From positions 34,304 through 98,303 of the forward strand of contig NZ_BOOJ01000059.1 in NCBI RefSeq assembly GCF_016863175.1: DNA of 64,000 nucleotides, given 5' to 3'. Below, in pieces: positions 9,999-19,300 of this stretch. Made by a program: the position numbers and the translations under genes. Under the pieces are notes generated by a model. That model was given only the letters and a program-made list of their open reading frames with translations, was not told the DNA's origin and ran no database searches. This DNA is from Paraplanobispora siamensis (lineage in GTDB: Bacteria > Actinomycetota > Actinomycetes > Streptosporangiales > Streptosporangiaceae). Position 1 is the first letter of the stretch. Each line of letters begins with the position of its first letter.

Positions 9999-11114
9999 TT
10001 GAATTCCCGAGCACGGCGCCTCACGATCCCCCTCACCGGCCTCCTCATGGTCGCCGGAGTGATCGGCGCCACCGGCGGCGGCGCGAGCGCCGCCGCACCG
10101 CCCGACGTGGTCACCTCGACCGCCTCGGAGACGCCCGCCGAGGCCACCTCCTTCTGGTCGCCGGAGCGGATGCGCAAGGCCACCGACGCGACCGGCGACA
10201 TCGACCTGAGCGTCAAGGGCGGCAAGGCCTCCACGGCCGCCGGCCCCGACGGCAAGCCGGGATCGGTCCCGCCGATCGGCCAGGAAGGCGGCAAGTCTCC
10301 CAAGAGCAAGCAGGTCAACCTGCCCAACACGGTCGGCCGGGTCTTCTTCACCCTGCCCAAGTCCAACCCGATGGACCCGAAGAGCTGGAAGTACTGCTCC
10401 GGCAGCTCCGTGCAGGGCAAATACCGCAACGTCGTGGCCACCTCGGCCCACTGCGTCTACGACGTCAAGACCAACCAGTTCTACGACAACTGGGTCTTCA
10501 TCCCCTCCTACTGGGACGGCGACCAGGTCTGGAACGGCAAGAACCCCTACGGCATCTACGCGGCCAAGTGGTTCAACGCCCACGACGACTTCGTCGTGAA
10601 GGAGGACTACGACTTCGACTACGCGTTCGTCAACGTCCACTCCGGCTTCAAGGTGACCTGGGAGAAGGACAAGGACGGCAAGTGGAAGCCCGTCTTCAAG
10701 AACGTCGGCCGGCTCGGTGACAACGTCGGCGGGCAGGGCTTCGCCTGGAACCAGAAGCTGAAGCAGAAGGTCTTCTCCTTCGGTTACCCGGCCGGCCCCC
10801 ACCCCGACGGCGACAAGCCGTACACCGGCCGCACCATGAAGTGGTGCTACGGCACGACCGGCGCCATGCCGGCCGCCCCGCGCTACAACATCCAGGAGCA
10901 CGTCGGCTTCAAGTGCGCCTTCACCGCCGGCGCCAGCGGCGGCCCCTGGCTGCTGAAGTACAAGAACTCCTCGCGCACCGGCTACCTCAACGGCGTCAAC
11001 AGCGTCGCCTGGGACACCGACAAGAACGACCGCTACGACAGGATCTCCTCGCCGTACTTCAACAGCGACACCTACAAGGTGTACAAGGTCGCAGCCAACC
11101 GCTGGACCAAGTAG
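9999..11114 (+). CDS. Secreted trypsin/V8-like serine protease (paralogue 1, active-site intact)
   Basis: 371 residues from a TTG with AAAGGAG 5 bases upstream; the AAGGAGCTCCATTGAA start region is shared with the paralogue at 27142, which supports this start. A signal peptide ends near GGGASAAA, followed by a ~100-residue pro-region. The catalytic domain has His151 in TSAHCVYD, the acid in the YDFDYAFVNV stretch and Ser313 in GASGGPW. Two further Cys (KWCYG and FKCAF) probably form a disulfide. It lacks the internal insertion seen in three paralogues. It is likely a secreted endopeptidase; specificity is unknown. It is 16 kb away from the other five copies. Confidence 0.9.
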   Translation: MNSRARRLTIPLTGLLMVAGVIGATGGGASAAAPPDVVTSTASETPAEATSFWSPERMRKATDATGDIDLSVKGGKASTAAGPDGKPGSVPPIGQEGGKSPKSKQVNLPNTVGRVFFTLPKSNPMDPKSWKYCSGSSVQGKYRNVVATSAHCVYDVKTNQFYDNWVFIPSYWDGDQVWNGKNPYGIYAAKWFNAHDDFVVKEDYDFDYAFVNVHSGFKVTWEKDKDGKWKPVFKNVGRLGDNVGGQGFAWNQKLKQKVFSFGYPAGPHPDGDKPYTGRTMKWCYGTTGAMPAAPRYNIQEHVGFKCAFTAGASGGPWLLKYKNSSRTGYLNGVNSVAWDTDKNDRYDRISSPYFNSDTYKVYKVAANRWTK

Positions 11115-11175
11115 GAACATGCACAGGCAGTAGGGAATCGCCGGCTGTCAGGCCATTCGGTCGGCGCCCCGCCCA

Positions 11176-11206
11176 GGGGGCCCGGTCCACCGAGGACCGG
11201 GCCCCC
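11176..11206 (+). terminator. Intrinsic terminator of the protease gene
   Basis: Perfect 13-bp stem gggggcccggtcc (11176-11188) with ggaccgggccccc (11194-11206), 5-base loop, 61 bases after the stop. Confidence 0.8.
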
Positions 11207-11340
11207 GCCCATGCCCCCGGCCAGGCCGTACGGCCTTCCGCGTTCAATGGGTGAAGAGTCGATCGACATAGAAGCCGGAGAAGAGCTCCTCGAGTGACTC
11301 CTGAACAAACATGCGCAGCGGCCCCATCATGAGATCCATG

Positions 11341-11378
11341 CCACTCAAGTAAAGGATTTGCTACACTCCGTTGAGTGG
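11341..11378 (+). promoter_or_regulatory. Inverted-repeat operator/promoter of the toxin-antitoxin pair
   Basis: Perfect 8-base inverted repeat ccactcaa (11341-11348) and ttgagtgg (11371-11378) flank a possible -10 TACACT (11362-11367). The right arm overlaps the GTG start of the toxin, so the message may be leaderless. The geometry suits autorepression by the Xre antitoxin (inference). Confidence 0.5.
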
Positions 11379-11743
11379 AAGAGTGGGAGATCCGCGTCAC
11401 CAATGAGTTTCGGCAGTGGATCCACGACTTGGAAGATCGTTCTAGGGTGCAGGTCATCGACGTCATCGACCGACTAGCTGAGATCGGCCCCGCCCTGGGG
11501 CGTCCGCTCGTCGACAAGGTCGAAGGATCGGAGATCCATAACCTCAAGGAACTACGCCCCGGCTCGGCCGGCCGTTCCGAACTCCGAATCTTGTTCGTGT
11601 TCGATCCATGGCGTTCAGCCATCCTGCTGGTCGGTGGCGATAAGTCCGGTGATTGGTCAGGGTGGTACCGCCAGGCCATACCTCATGCTGAGGAGCTATA
11701 CAGGACATACCTGAAAGAACGAGAGGCCGAGGAGACGAGCTGA
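11375..11743 (+). CDS. HigB/RelE-superfamily toxin (phage Gp49-like)
   Basis: 122 residues starting at GTG (MEEWEIRVTNEFRQWI). Central motifs include GRPLVDKVEGSEIHNLKELRP, continuing into SELRILFVFDP and WSGWYRQAIPHAEELY. These are typical of the Gp49/HigB branch of RelE-fold mRNA interferases, which cleave translated mRNA at the ribosome. The basic and His residues around KELRPG and the RILFVF strand are conserved in the family. The stop overlaps the next start (TGATG), so toxin precedes antitoxin as in higBA loci. Local GC is lower than in the flanking genes, consistent with transfer. Confidence 0.85.
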   Translation: MEEWEIRVTNEFRQWIHDLEDRSRVQVIDVIDRLAEIGPALGRPLVDKVEGSEIHNLKELRPGSAGRSELRILFVFDPWRSAILLVGGDKSGDWSGWYRQAIPHAEELYRTYLKEREAEETS

Positions 11744-12078
11744 TGACAGACTTCCCGAAGTGGTCGGATATTCGCGCTGATCTTGTTGAGCGTTCGGGCG
11801 GCGAGGAGGCCGTTGCCGCCGCCAAGCAGCGCAACCAGGCCTACATCGACGGCTACCGGCTGGCCGAACGTCGCAGGGAACGCGGTCTCACCCAGACTGA
11901 ACTGGCCGAGCGCATGGGCGTCACCAAGAGCCGCGTGTCGCAGATCGAACGTGGCGAGGTGTCCACCATCGATGCCATTGCTCGTTATGTACAGGCGCTG
12001 GGCGGACACATCCAGGTGGCCGCCGTGTTCGGCGACGACTCGTACATTCTGCGCGGTGCCGACACGCACGCCGCGTAA
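11743..12078 (+). CDS. Xre/HigA-type antitoxin
   Basis: 111 residues with a Cro/C1-type helix-turn-helix (LTQTELAERMGVTKSRVSQI, about residues 50-69) followed by ERGEVSTIDAIARYVQALGG. It overlaps the toxin gene by one base. In HigBA systems this protein neutralises the toxin and represses the operon; the inverted repeat at 11341-11378 is the likely operator. The N-terminal extension (residues 1-40) would be the toxin-contacting part (inference). Confidence 0.88.
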   Translation: MTDFPKWSDIRADLVERSGGEEAVAAAKQRNQAYIDGYRLAERRRERGLTQTELAERMGVTKSRVSQIERGEVSTIDAIARYVQALGGHIQVAAVFGDDSYILRGADTHAA

Positions 12079-12260
12079 GCACGGCTCCACACCAGTACGG
12101 CCTGTGACATCACGGCTGACGCATCCCGCCCCTGGTCGGTGACATGTCTGCGGACCGCTGTCGTAGGGATGCCGAACCGCTTCCCCAGGTGGTGTGCGAT
12201 TTTCGTCGGACCCGCGTGCCAGGCTTCCTGCGATCCGTCCCCGCAGAGAGCAGGACTTCC

Positions 12261-12776
12261 ATGAGTGACTACGACTGGCTCGACGACATGGCCTTCTGCG
12301 CCACCTTCGTACGTGACCTCACCCCGCACGAGGCGCTGGCCCGGCTGGGTGTCGAGGTGTTCGACGGAGACGACGAAGAAGGCGAGATCGACGAGGGCCT
12401 CGTCTGCGCCCGCCCGGCCGGGGGCGGCACCATCCTGAGCGAGGAGAACGGCTTCGCCGGCACCCTGGACGAGGTGCTGCGCCCTCTGTCGGCCGGGACG
12501 GTCACCGCCAGCGTCTTCGTCAACGTGAACAGGGTCTCCTCCTTCGTCCACTACGCCAACGGCCGCGAGATCCTGTCCTTCGACCCGCTGTTCCCCGATG
12601 ACGAGGACGAGCTCCCCCAGGACTACCTGGCCGACCGGAAGGAGCTCGGCCTGGTCGGGCACGAGGCCGAAGGCGGTCTCGCCGCCGCGATGAAGCTGGC
12701 CGAGCGCATCACCGGCGTACGGCCGGACGCCTCCAGCGACGTCGTCGCCGCCCACGCCGTCCTCGAACACTACTGA
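12261..12776 (+). CDS. DUF6461 family protein
   Basis: 171 residues from the ATG at 12261 (MSDYDWLDDMAFCATFVRDL); an upstream in-frame ATG at 12144 would add a Cys/Arg-rich extension with poor coding character. The pattern fits DUF6461, a soluble actinobacterial family of unknown role often found near toxin-antitoxin or contact-dependent loci. It is acidic, with no signal peptide or membrane helix. It sits alone between the toxin-antitoxin pair and the convergent SARP gene. Confidence 0.75.
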   Translation: MSDYDWLDDMAFCATFVRDLTPHEALARLGVEVFDGDDEEGEIDEGLVCARPAGGGTILSEENGFAGTLDEVLRPLSAGTVTASVFVNVNRVSSFVHYANGREILSFDPLFPDDEDELPQDYLADRKELGLVGHEAEGGLAAAMKLAERITGVRPDASSDVVAAHAVLEHY

Positions 12777-13082
12777 TCCGCCACCGGCCGGAGCGGACCG
12801 GCGTGATCCGCAGTCCGCATTTCGCTTGGTCGCCGGTCCTCTGGTCGCCGAGTGCCCTGGACAGGTAGGGCGGGGTGGGCGACAGACGCCCGGCCGGAGC
12901 ACGCGCTCCACGGGTGGGCGGAAACGGCTCACCCGGCGCGCTGTGATGTCACACCTCGTCGAACGGCTGCCGCATGCCGTACATGAGGACTGAAGGATCA
13001 AATCACCGCCGAGCCGTTCACCGGCCGGCGAGGCGCGCTGAACCTTTCCGGGTGCCGTATCGCCTCTCCGGCCATGATCGGA
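12777..13082. other. Intergenic gap, no gene seen
   Basis: 306 bases between two convergent stop codons. I see no convincing hairpin, ORF or RNA; a short direct repeat tggtcgccg occurs twice near 12830-12850. Confidence 0.5.
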
Positions 13083-16000
13083 CTAGCTCTGCTCTGCCTC
13101 ATATATCCACCGGCCGACATCTTCGGCCTCCGGAACGCCTGTGGAGGTAAAGATGTCGAGCGCGACCTTCCAGTGCGACACGGCCTCATCGATCCGACCG
13201 AGACGGTGCAGCGCCTGGCCGAGACCGCTGTTCGCGAATCCCTGCTGGTAGACCTCGTTGGCTTCATCTGCACAGGTCAAGGCCTCCCGATAGTGCCCGA
13301 GCGCGGCGTGCACGTCTCCGCTCGCCAGGCAGGTGGCGGCCAGTTCGTTCAGCACCTCGCTCTCCAACTGCCTGCTCCGCAGCTTCTTCACCAGGGCGAG
13401 CGCCTTCTCGTGGTGGTCCATGGCCTCGGGATAGCGTTCCTGGTACCGCAAAGCCATGCCGATGTTGCTGAAAACGTCCGCCTCGATGCGCGGGCTCTGC
13501 AGTTCCCGGGCCAGGCGAAGGGCTTGCTCAAGCAGATTCAGCGCGACTTCGGGTTCGCCCACCTTCATGCGAACCACAGCGATCTGGAGCAGGCCGTACG
13601 CCGCATCGTGTTTCCTTCCCTGCCCCTCCCAGAAACGCTGGCACTTCAGAAGCAGATCCAGCGCTTCGTCGAGGCGTCCCAGCCTCATGTAGATGAGCGC
13701 GATCGCGTCCATGGCTGCGTTCTCACCGACAGGCCGATCGAGCTCGCGGTAGAGCGCGATGCTCTGTTCTCCCGCCCCAGCCGCCTCACCGAGTCTTCCT
13801 GCCAGCTGCAGCCCGTAACTCAACATACGGAGGCACCTAGCTTCGGCATAAGTTTCCCCGATGCTGCGCCATATCTCGAGAGCCTCCTGCTGATACCTCA
13901 CATTCTCGTCGTACCGGCCGGTGAACATCATCGCGAAGCCGCGATCGTTCAAGATGTGAGCCTCGGCTTCCCGGTCACCGACAAGCCTGGCCGAGTGCAG
14001 GGCTATCTCGGACGTCATCAACCAGTCGTCGAAATGCTCCCTGATATAGAAGAACTTTCTCAGCCGGTGAGCGAGGCGCCACGCGTAAACATGCCAACCC
14101 TCCTCAGCGGCATAAACGATCATGGCAACGAGCGTTCGCTGCTCGGCTTCCAGCCATTCCACGGCCCCGTCGAAGTCGTCGAAGTCCGGAGTGCCGTCGA
14201 GTGGGGTGAGCGTCATGAATTCGACATCGCTTCTCTCCACATGAAGCGCAGCCTTGTAAACGGTGCTCTCGTACCAGTCGAACATCCTGGTCAGAGCGCC
14301 GGCCCGGTCGGCCTCCGTGTCGCCCGTCTCCGCCCGCTCTCGAGCGTAGACACGCACGAGGTCGTGCATCGTTACTCTCCGGTCACTGGAGAGCTGGAGA
14401 AGATGAGCGTTGAACAAGGTGTCGACGGCTGCGCATGCTTCCTCGTTGGTCATGCCGGTGAGCACGGCCACCGCCTCAAGGCCGATGCTCGGCCCCGGTT
14501 GCAGTCCCAGCAGACGGAACGTCCGCTGTGCCGTCCCTGAAAGACTCCGGTAAGAAAGTTCCAGCGCGGAGCGGACCCCGATGTGTGGATCCTCCTCAAG
14601 CTCCAGCACGCTCAACTGGTTCTCGCGTTCCAGTCTCGCCGCGAAGTCAGCGATCCGCAGCGTCGGCCGGCTGGCGAGCTGCGCGGCGGCAAGCCGGAGC
14701 GCAAGCGGCAGATACCCGCATAACCGGGCCAGTTCAGCAACTGCGGAGCTCTCGTTCGCGACCCTCTCGGTTCCGAGAAGCGCCGTGAGCAACGCCAGCG
14801 CCTCCTCGGCGGGCAATACGTCGAGAGTGATCCTCTGGACATCGTGAGTGACGGAGAGCCCGCGCAAGGAATCCCGACTCGTGATGACGACTCTCGAAGG
14901 AGTGGATCCCGGCAGCAGAAGGCGGACCTGGTCTGAGGCCGCAGCATTGTCCAGGACGATGAGCAACCGCCTGCCGGCCAGGAGGGAACGGTAGAGAGCG
15001 GCACGCTCATCGATGTCGTGGGGGATCTCGTCACTGGCGACCCCGAGCGCGCGAAGAAGGTGACTCAGCGCCTGAGCTCCGGTGGTCGGCCTCCCCGAAG
15101 AGTAGCCCCGGAGATCGATATAAAGCTGTCCGTCCGGAAACCGAGCCGCCACACGGTGGCCCCAGTGTGTCGCCAAGGCCGTCTTGCCCACTCCCGCGGT
15201 GCCCGCGATGGCGGAGGTCACGACGGCGGTGGTCTCCCTGCCCGTGGAAAGAAGCAGGTCGAGCCGGCGCAGGCTCTCGGCCCGACCGGTGAAGCGGGAA
15301 ATGTCAGCAGGCAGCTGCCGGGGAACGGGAGTGACGTATCCGGTCGACGGCTGCTCTGCGGCGACGGTTTCAGGAGTGGATTCCCCCGAAAGGATCACCT
15401 GATGAATCCGGACGAGTTCCTCTCCGGGATCCAGACCCAGATCATCGCGCAGCAGCAGCCGTATCGCCCTGAATTCATCCAGAGCCTCAGCCGTCCGGCC
15501 CGCTTTGTGGAGTACCCGCATCAACTGCCCGCGCAGCCCTTCGTTCAGCGGATGCCCGGTGACCAGCAGACGCAATTCTCCGATTGATTCGGCATGACGT
15601 CCCAGTGCGAGATCCGCCTCGATGCGTTGCATGAGAGCGGACAGACGCAATTCTTCCAGGGGCGCCCCTTCCGCCGTCTGGAATTCAGGTTGCGTACCGC
15701 CGAGGGCGGGCCCACGCCACAGCGACAGTGCCTCGCGAAACCGGTTGGAGGCCTCCAAGGGGTTTCCGGCGTCCAGGACCGATCGTGCCCGGGCCGTTTC
15801 GGCGAGGAAGACGTCCAGGTCGGAAGCGCCTGGCTGTAGCTTCAGCGAGTATCCCGTGGAGGAGCTCACCAGCGCCTGCGGGTCGGCGAGCAGCCGTCGC
15901 AAGGACCACAGATGATTGTGGATCAACCTCCGGCCGGTGGCGGGGACTTTCCCTCCCCACAGCGCCGTCAGCACCCGATCGTGGGATACCACCCGATTGG

Positions 16001-16106
16001 CCTGAAGAACGAGGAGCGCCAGAAGCGTTCGCTGTTTCGGCCCCACGACCGCGATCGAACGTCCGTCATGGCATATGTCTACCGGTCCGAGAACACGAAA
16101 CTCCAC
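13083..16106 (-). CDS. SARP/AfsR-type regulator: BTAD, NB-ARC and TPR domains
   Basis: 1007 residues from a GTG preceded by AGGAG. Domain order: OmpR-type winged helix (residues ~1-95, with PKQRTLLALLVL and LIHNHLWSLRRLL), bacterial transcriptional activation domain (~96-245), NB-ARC ATPase (~280-550) with Walker A GTAGVGKTAL and the LIVLDNAAASDQ Walker B region, then a long TPR array (~690-1000). This is the AfsR architecture: an ATP-dependent activator of secondary metabolism or secreted products, which binds direct repeats with 11-bp periodicity. No biosynthetic cluster lies in the window. Divergent to it is the giant secreted protein gene. Confidence 0.92.
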   Translation of the reverse strand: MEFRVLGPVDICHDGRSIAVVGPKQRTLLALLVLQANRVVSHDRVLTALWGGKVPATGRRLIHNHLWSLRRLLADPQALVSSSTGYSLKLQPGASDLDVFLAETARARSVLDAGNPLEASNRFREALSLWRGPALGGTQPEFQTAEGAPLEELRLSALMQRIEADLALGRHAESIGELRLLVTGHPLNEGLRGQLMRVLHKAGRTAEALDEFRAIRLLLRDDLGLDPGEELVRIHQVILSGESTPETVAAEQPSTGYVTPVPRQLPADISRFTGRAESLRRLDLLLSTGRETTAVVTSAIAGTAGVGKTALATHWGHRVAARFPDGQLYIDLRGYSSGRPTTGAQALSHLLRALGVASDEIPHDIDERAALYRSLLAGRRLLIVLDNAAASDQVRLLLPGSTPSRVVITSRDSLRGLSVTHDVQRITLDVLPAEEALALLTALLGTERVANESSAVAELARLCGYLPLALRLAAAQLASRPTLRIADFAARLERENQLSVLELEEDPHIGVRSALELSYRSLSGTAQRTFRLLGLQPGPSIGLEAVAVLTGMTNEEACAAVDTLFNAHLLQLSSDRRVTMHDLVRVYARERAETGDTEADRAGALTRMFDWYESTVYKAALHVERSDVEFMTLTPLDGTPDFDDFDGAVEWLEAEQRTLVAMIVYAAEEGWHVYAWRLAHRLRKFFYIREHFDDWLMTSEIALHSARLVGDREAEAHILNDRGFAMMFTGRYDENVRYQQEALEIWRSIGETYAEARCLRMLSYGLQLAGRLGEAAGAGEQSIALYRELDRPVGENAAMDAIALIYMRLGRLDEALDLLLKCQRFWEGQGRKHDAAYGLLQIAVVRMKVGEPEVALNLLEQALRLARELQSPRIEADVFSNIGMALRYQERYPEAMDHHEKALALVKKLRSRQLESEVLNELAATCLASGDVHAALGHYREALTCADEANEVYQQGFANSGLGQALHRLGRIDEAVSHWKVALDIFTSTGVPEAEDVGRWIYEAEQS

Positions 16107-16360
16107 AAAAACTCCTGCGAACCGTCACCGTCACGCTGCGGCGTCTTCCGGCTACCTGTCGCATGTTTACCGCTCTGCAGGCGCTGACCTGCACTTTGAC
16201 TCGGCGAAACGCGCGAAGGAAACCCCAAAAACAAGATCGAGACATTATATCCGACAAGATCAACAGCACCGTCGGGAATCCTTGCCCTGATCATCTCCGG
16301 CCGGGTTCTCCCATTCCCAAAACCCCGGCCGGTCTGTCTTCCCTGACAACGGAGGTACCG
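16107..16360. promoter_or_regulatory. Divergent promoter region between SARP and mosaic-protein genes
   Basis: 254 bases. An AT-rich patch with TTATAT near 16244 may be the -10 of the rightward gene. No clear heptamer array for a SARP is visible. Confidence 0.3.
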
Positions 16361-19300
16361 GTGGGGTTCCCCTTACCGAACCACTCGACCGCGCCGCCGC
16401 CACGGCGTAGGTCATCCAGACGGACCACGCTCACGGTGGCGACCGTCTCGTCCCTGGCCGCATCCCTCTTGGTAGCCGGAAGTTCCCTGCCCGCGCAGGC
16501 AGACCCCGAGCCAGCGTCCGCTCCCGTCCCGGCGGTGACGGAGTTTCCGCGACCAGAGGATCCGGATGCGCCCCTGCGGGCCGCGATCGAAGAGGCCAGG
16601 AAACAGAACAAGCCGGTGGCGGTCGAGCAGGCCTACACCGAGACTTCGCGCACCTGGGCCTATCCCGACGGCCATCTGGCCATGGAGTCGTACGCAGGAC
16701 CGGCCCAGCTGAAGCAGGCCGACGGATCCTGGGCCTGGATCGACACCACCCTCGTCGAGCAGGACGGAGTGCTACGGCCGAAGGTCGCCAAGGCCGACGT
16801 GGAGTTCTCCACCGGCGGCGAAGGCAAACCCTTCGCATCGATGGAGCGCGAGAAGAAGGATCAACGGTTCGCCATGGAATGGCCGACGCCGCTGCCCAAA
16901 CCGGTGCTCAACGGCAACGTCGCCACTTACCCCGACGCCGCAGGTCCTGCCGCAGACTTGGTCGTGACCGCCCTGCCCACGGGTTTCCGGCACGACGTGG
17001 TCCTGCGGGAGAAGCCGTCCGGCCCGATGGAGCTCCGTATCCCGGTGCAGACCGAGAACCTGACGTTGAGCAAGACCAAGGACGGCGGGCTGAAGCTGGC
17101 CGACAAGGGCGGGAAAACCATCGCGCAGGCTCCCACGCCGGTGATGACCGACAGCAGCGACCGAGGACCTGCCGTCCAGCAGGACGGCAAGCCCGCCCCG
17201 GTCCAGCAACGCGTCGGGAAGATCACCACGCGGGTGGTCAAGGACGACGGAAAGAACCTGCTGGTGCTCACCCCGGACGCCGCCTGGCTGGCCGACCCGG
17301 CCACGAAGTATCCCGTGGTCGTGGATCCCACCACGACACTGACCCTGGAAACCGACGTGCAGGTCTATTCTCGGCCGTGCGGCGGTGACTCCAGTTCCTC
17401 CGGCTCCAGCGACCTGCTCAGAGTGGGCGGTCTGAACGACCCCTGCAAGGCCGTGAACAACGCTCGGGCCTACCTCAAGTTCGACACCGCTCCCCTGGTC
17501 GGTAGGTCGATCGGCTCGGCGCGTCTGGACATGCTGGCCCAGGCCGACCCGAGCTACAGCGGCAGCACTTTCAACGGCGGGATCAAGGTTTCCCGGATCA
17601 CCTCGTCGTGGAACAGCTTCACCTGGTCCACCAAGCCGTCCGTCGTCGCCGCCGGCTCTCAGGTGCAGCAGTACCCGGGGGCGGGAGGTGGCACCCTGCC
17701 CACCTATCCCCGGCCGTTCACCTGGGACATCACCGCCATCGCGAACGCGTGGGCCGCGGGGGCGCCCTCCTATGGACTGGAACTGCGCGCGGTCAACGAT
17801 TCGGCGATGACCTATCCGTACGCCGGATATGTAGAGTTCCACTCCATGGAGCGGGCCGGCGCCGAGGCCCGGCCGCCCAAGCTGACCGTGTCCTACATGC
17901 TGCCACCGGAGATCCCCACGGTGACCGCCGAGTCGATCGACTCGATCAGCGGCAACGACGCGATCGCCCGCAGCACCAGTGTGAAGGTCGGTTTCAAGTC
18001 CAGTGTGGCCGAGACCGCGAACCTGGACTACACCGTCACGATCAATGACTCCACCATGATTCCCCCGCCGGTCCTGCCGACCGGGGAGCTTGCGCACTGG
18101 AAGTTCGACGAGGAGGCGGGAGCCACCACGGCAGCCGACGCCACCGGACACGGCCACACGCTCGCTTTGCAGAACGGCGCGTTCACCGGTCTGGGGCAGA
18201 TCGGTCGTGCGCTCTACCTGAACTCCACCGTCGGTTCCACCTCCCCTCCGACACCGACCCCGACTCCCACCCCGACACGGACTGCCACCCCCACGCCGAC
18301 ACCGACGCGGTCTTCCACCCCCACACCGACCCCGACCCCGACCTCTACGGCCTGCGCCTACCCGGCGTGGTCAGAAGACGGTGAATACGAACCCGGTGAT
18401 CGGGTCAGCCACGAGGGACACGCCTGGGAAGCTCTCGACACCGACTTCCCGTGGCGAGGAATGCCGGGAGACGAGGACTGGCCGAGCTGGCGAGACCTCG
18501 GTTCCTGCACCGGTGGCACACCCACCACCCCCACGCCGACCCCCACGCCGACCTCTACGCAGGCCTGTCCTTACCCGGCATGGTCGGAAGATGCGATGTA
18601 CGAGCCCGGTGATCGGGTCAGCCACGAGGGACACGCCTGGGAAGCTCTCGACATCGACCTCCCCTGGCCGGGAGTACCGGGAGACGAAGACTGGCCGGCC
18701 TGGAAAGATCTCGGCCCCTGCCCCGGCAGCGCACTCTCCGCTCCGTCGAAAGCCGACGCCACGACCAAGAGCGCGCAGACAGCTGTGAGCACGGGCAACG
18801 CCTATGCCGCGACCAACGGCCCGCTGCTGCGCACCAACGCCAGCTTCACCGTCGCCACCTGGATCCGCCTCCAGGAGGGCGGAAGCATCCAACCCGTCTT
18901 CAGCCAGAGGAACGACCAGGGGAACGGCCTCCTTCTGTACTACTTGGGCGATTCGGGGGGCAACTTCCAGGACTGGCGTCTGGATATGACGAGTGAGGAC
19001 GGCTACAACAGCACCTGGGTGGTATCCAGCAAGCCGGCCAAGGTCGGTTTCTGGACGCATGTGGTGGCTCAGTACGACGCCGGAGCGGGCAAGCTCCGAC
19101 TGTACGTCGACGGCACCCTCGCCGGGGAGAAGGACCACCGCATCACCTGGGACGCCCGCGGCGCCTTCCGCATCGGTCACGCCCTGAGCAAGAACGGTTC
19201 CTTCGGCTACATGCAGGGCGCCGTGGACGACATGCGCGTCTACGACCGCGTCCTGACCGCCGACGAGGTCAAGGCCCTCAACGGCATCGTCACCGCCACC

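Noticed and set aside
13083..16106. SARP regulator as marker of a secondary-metabolite cluster
   Set aside because: No polyketide, peptide synthetase, terpene or other biosynthetic genes are found in the window.
18241..18560. CCGACCCC/CACGCCGAC repeats resembling a CRISPR or minisatellite
   Set aside because: They encode in-frame Pro/Thr linkers around the CBM-like modules; units are irregular and there are no unique spacers or cas genes.
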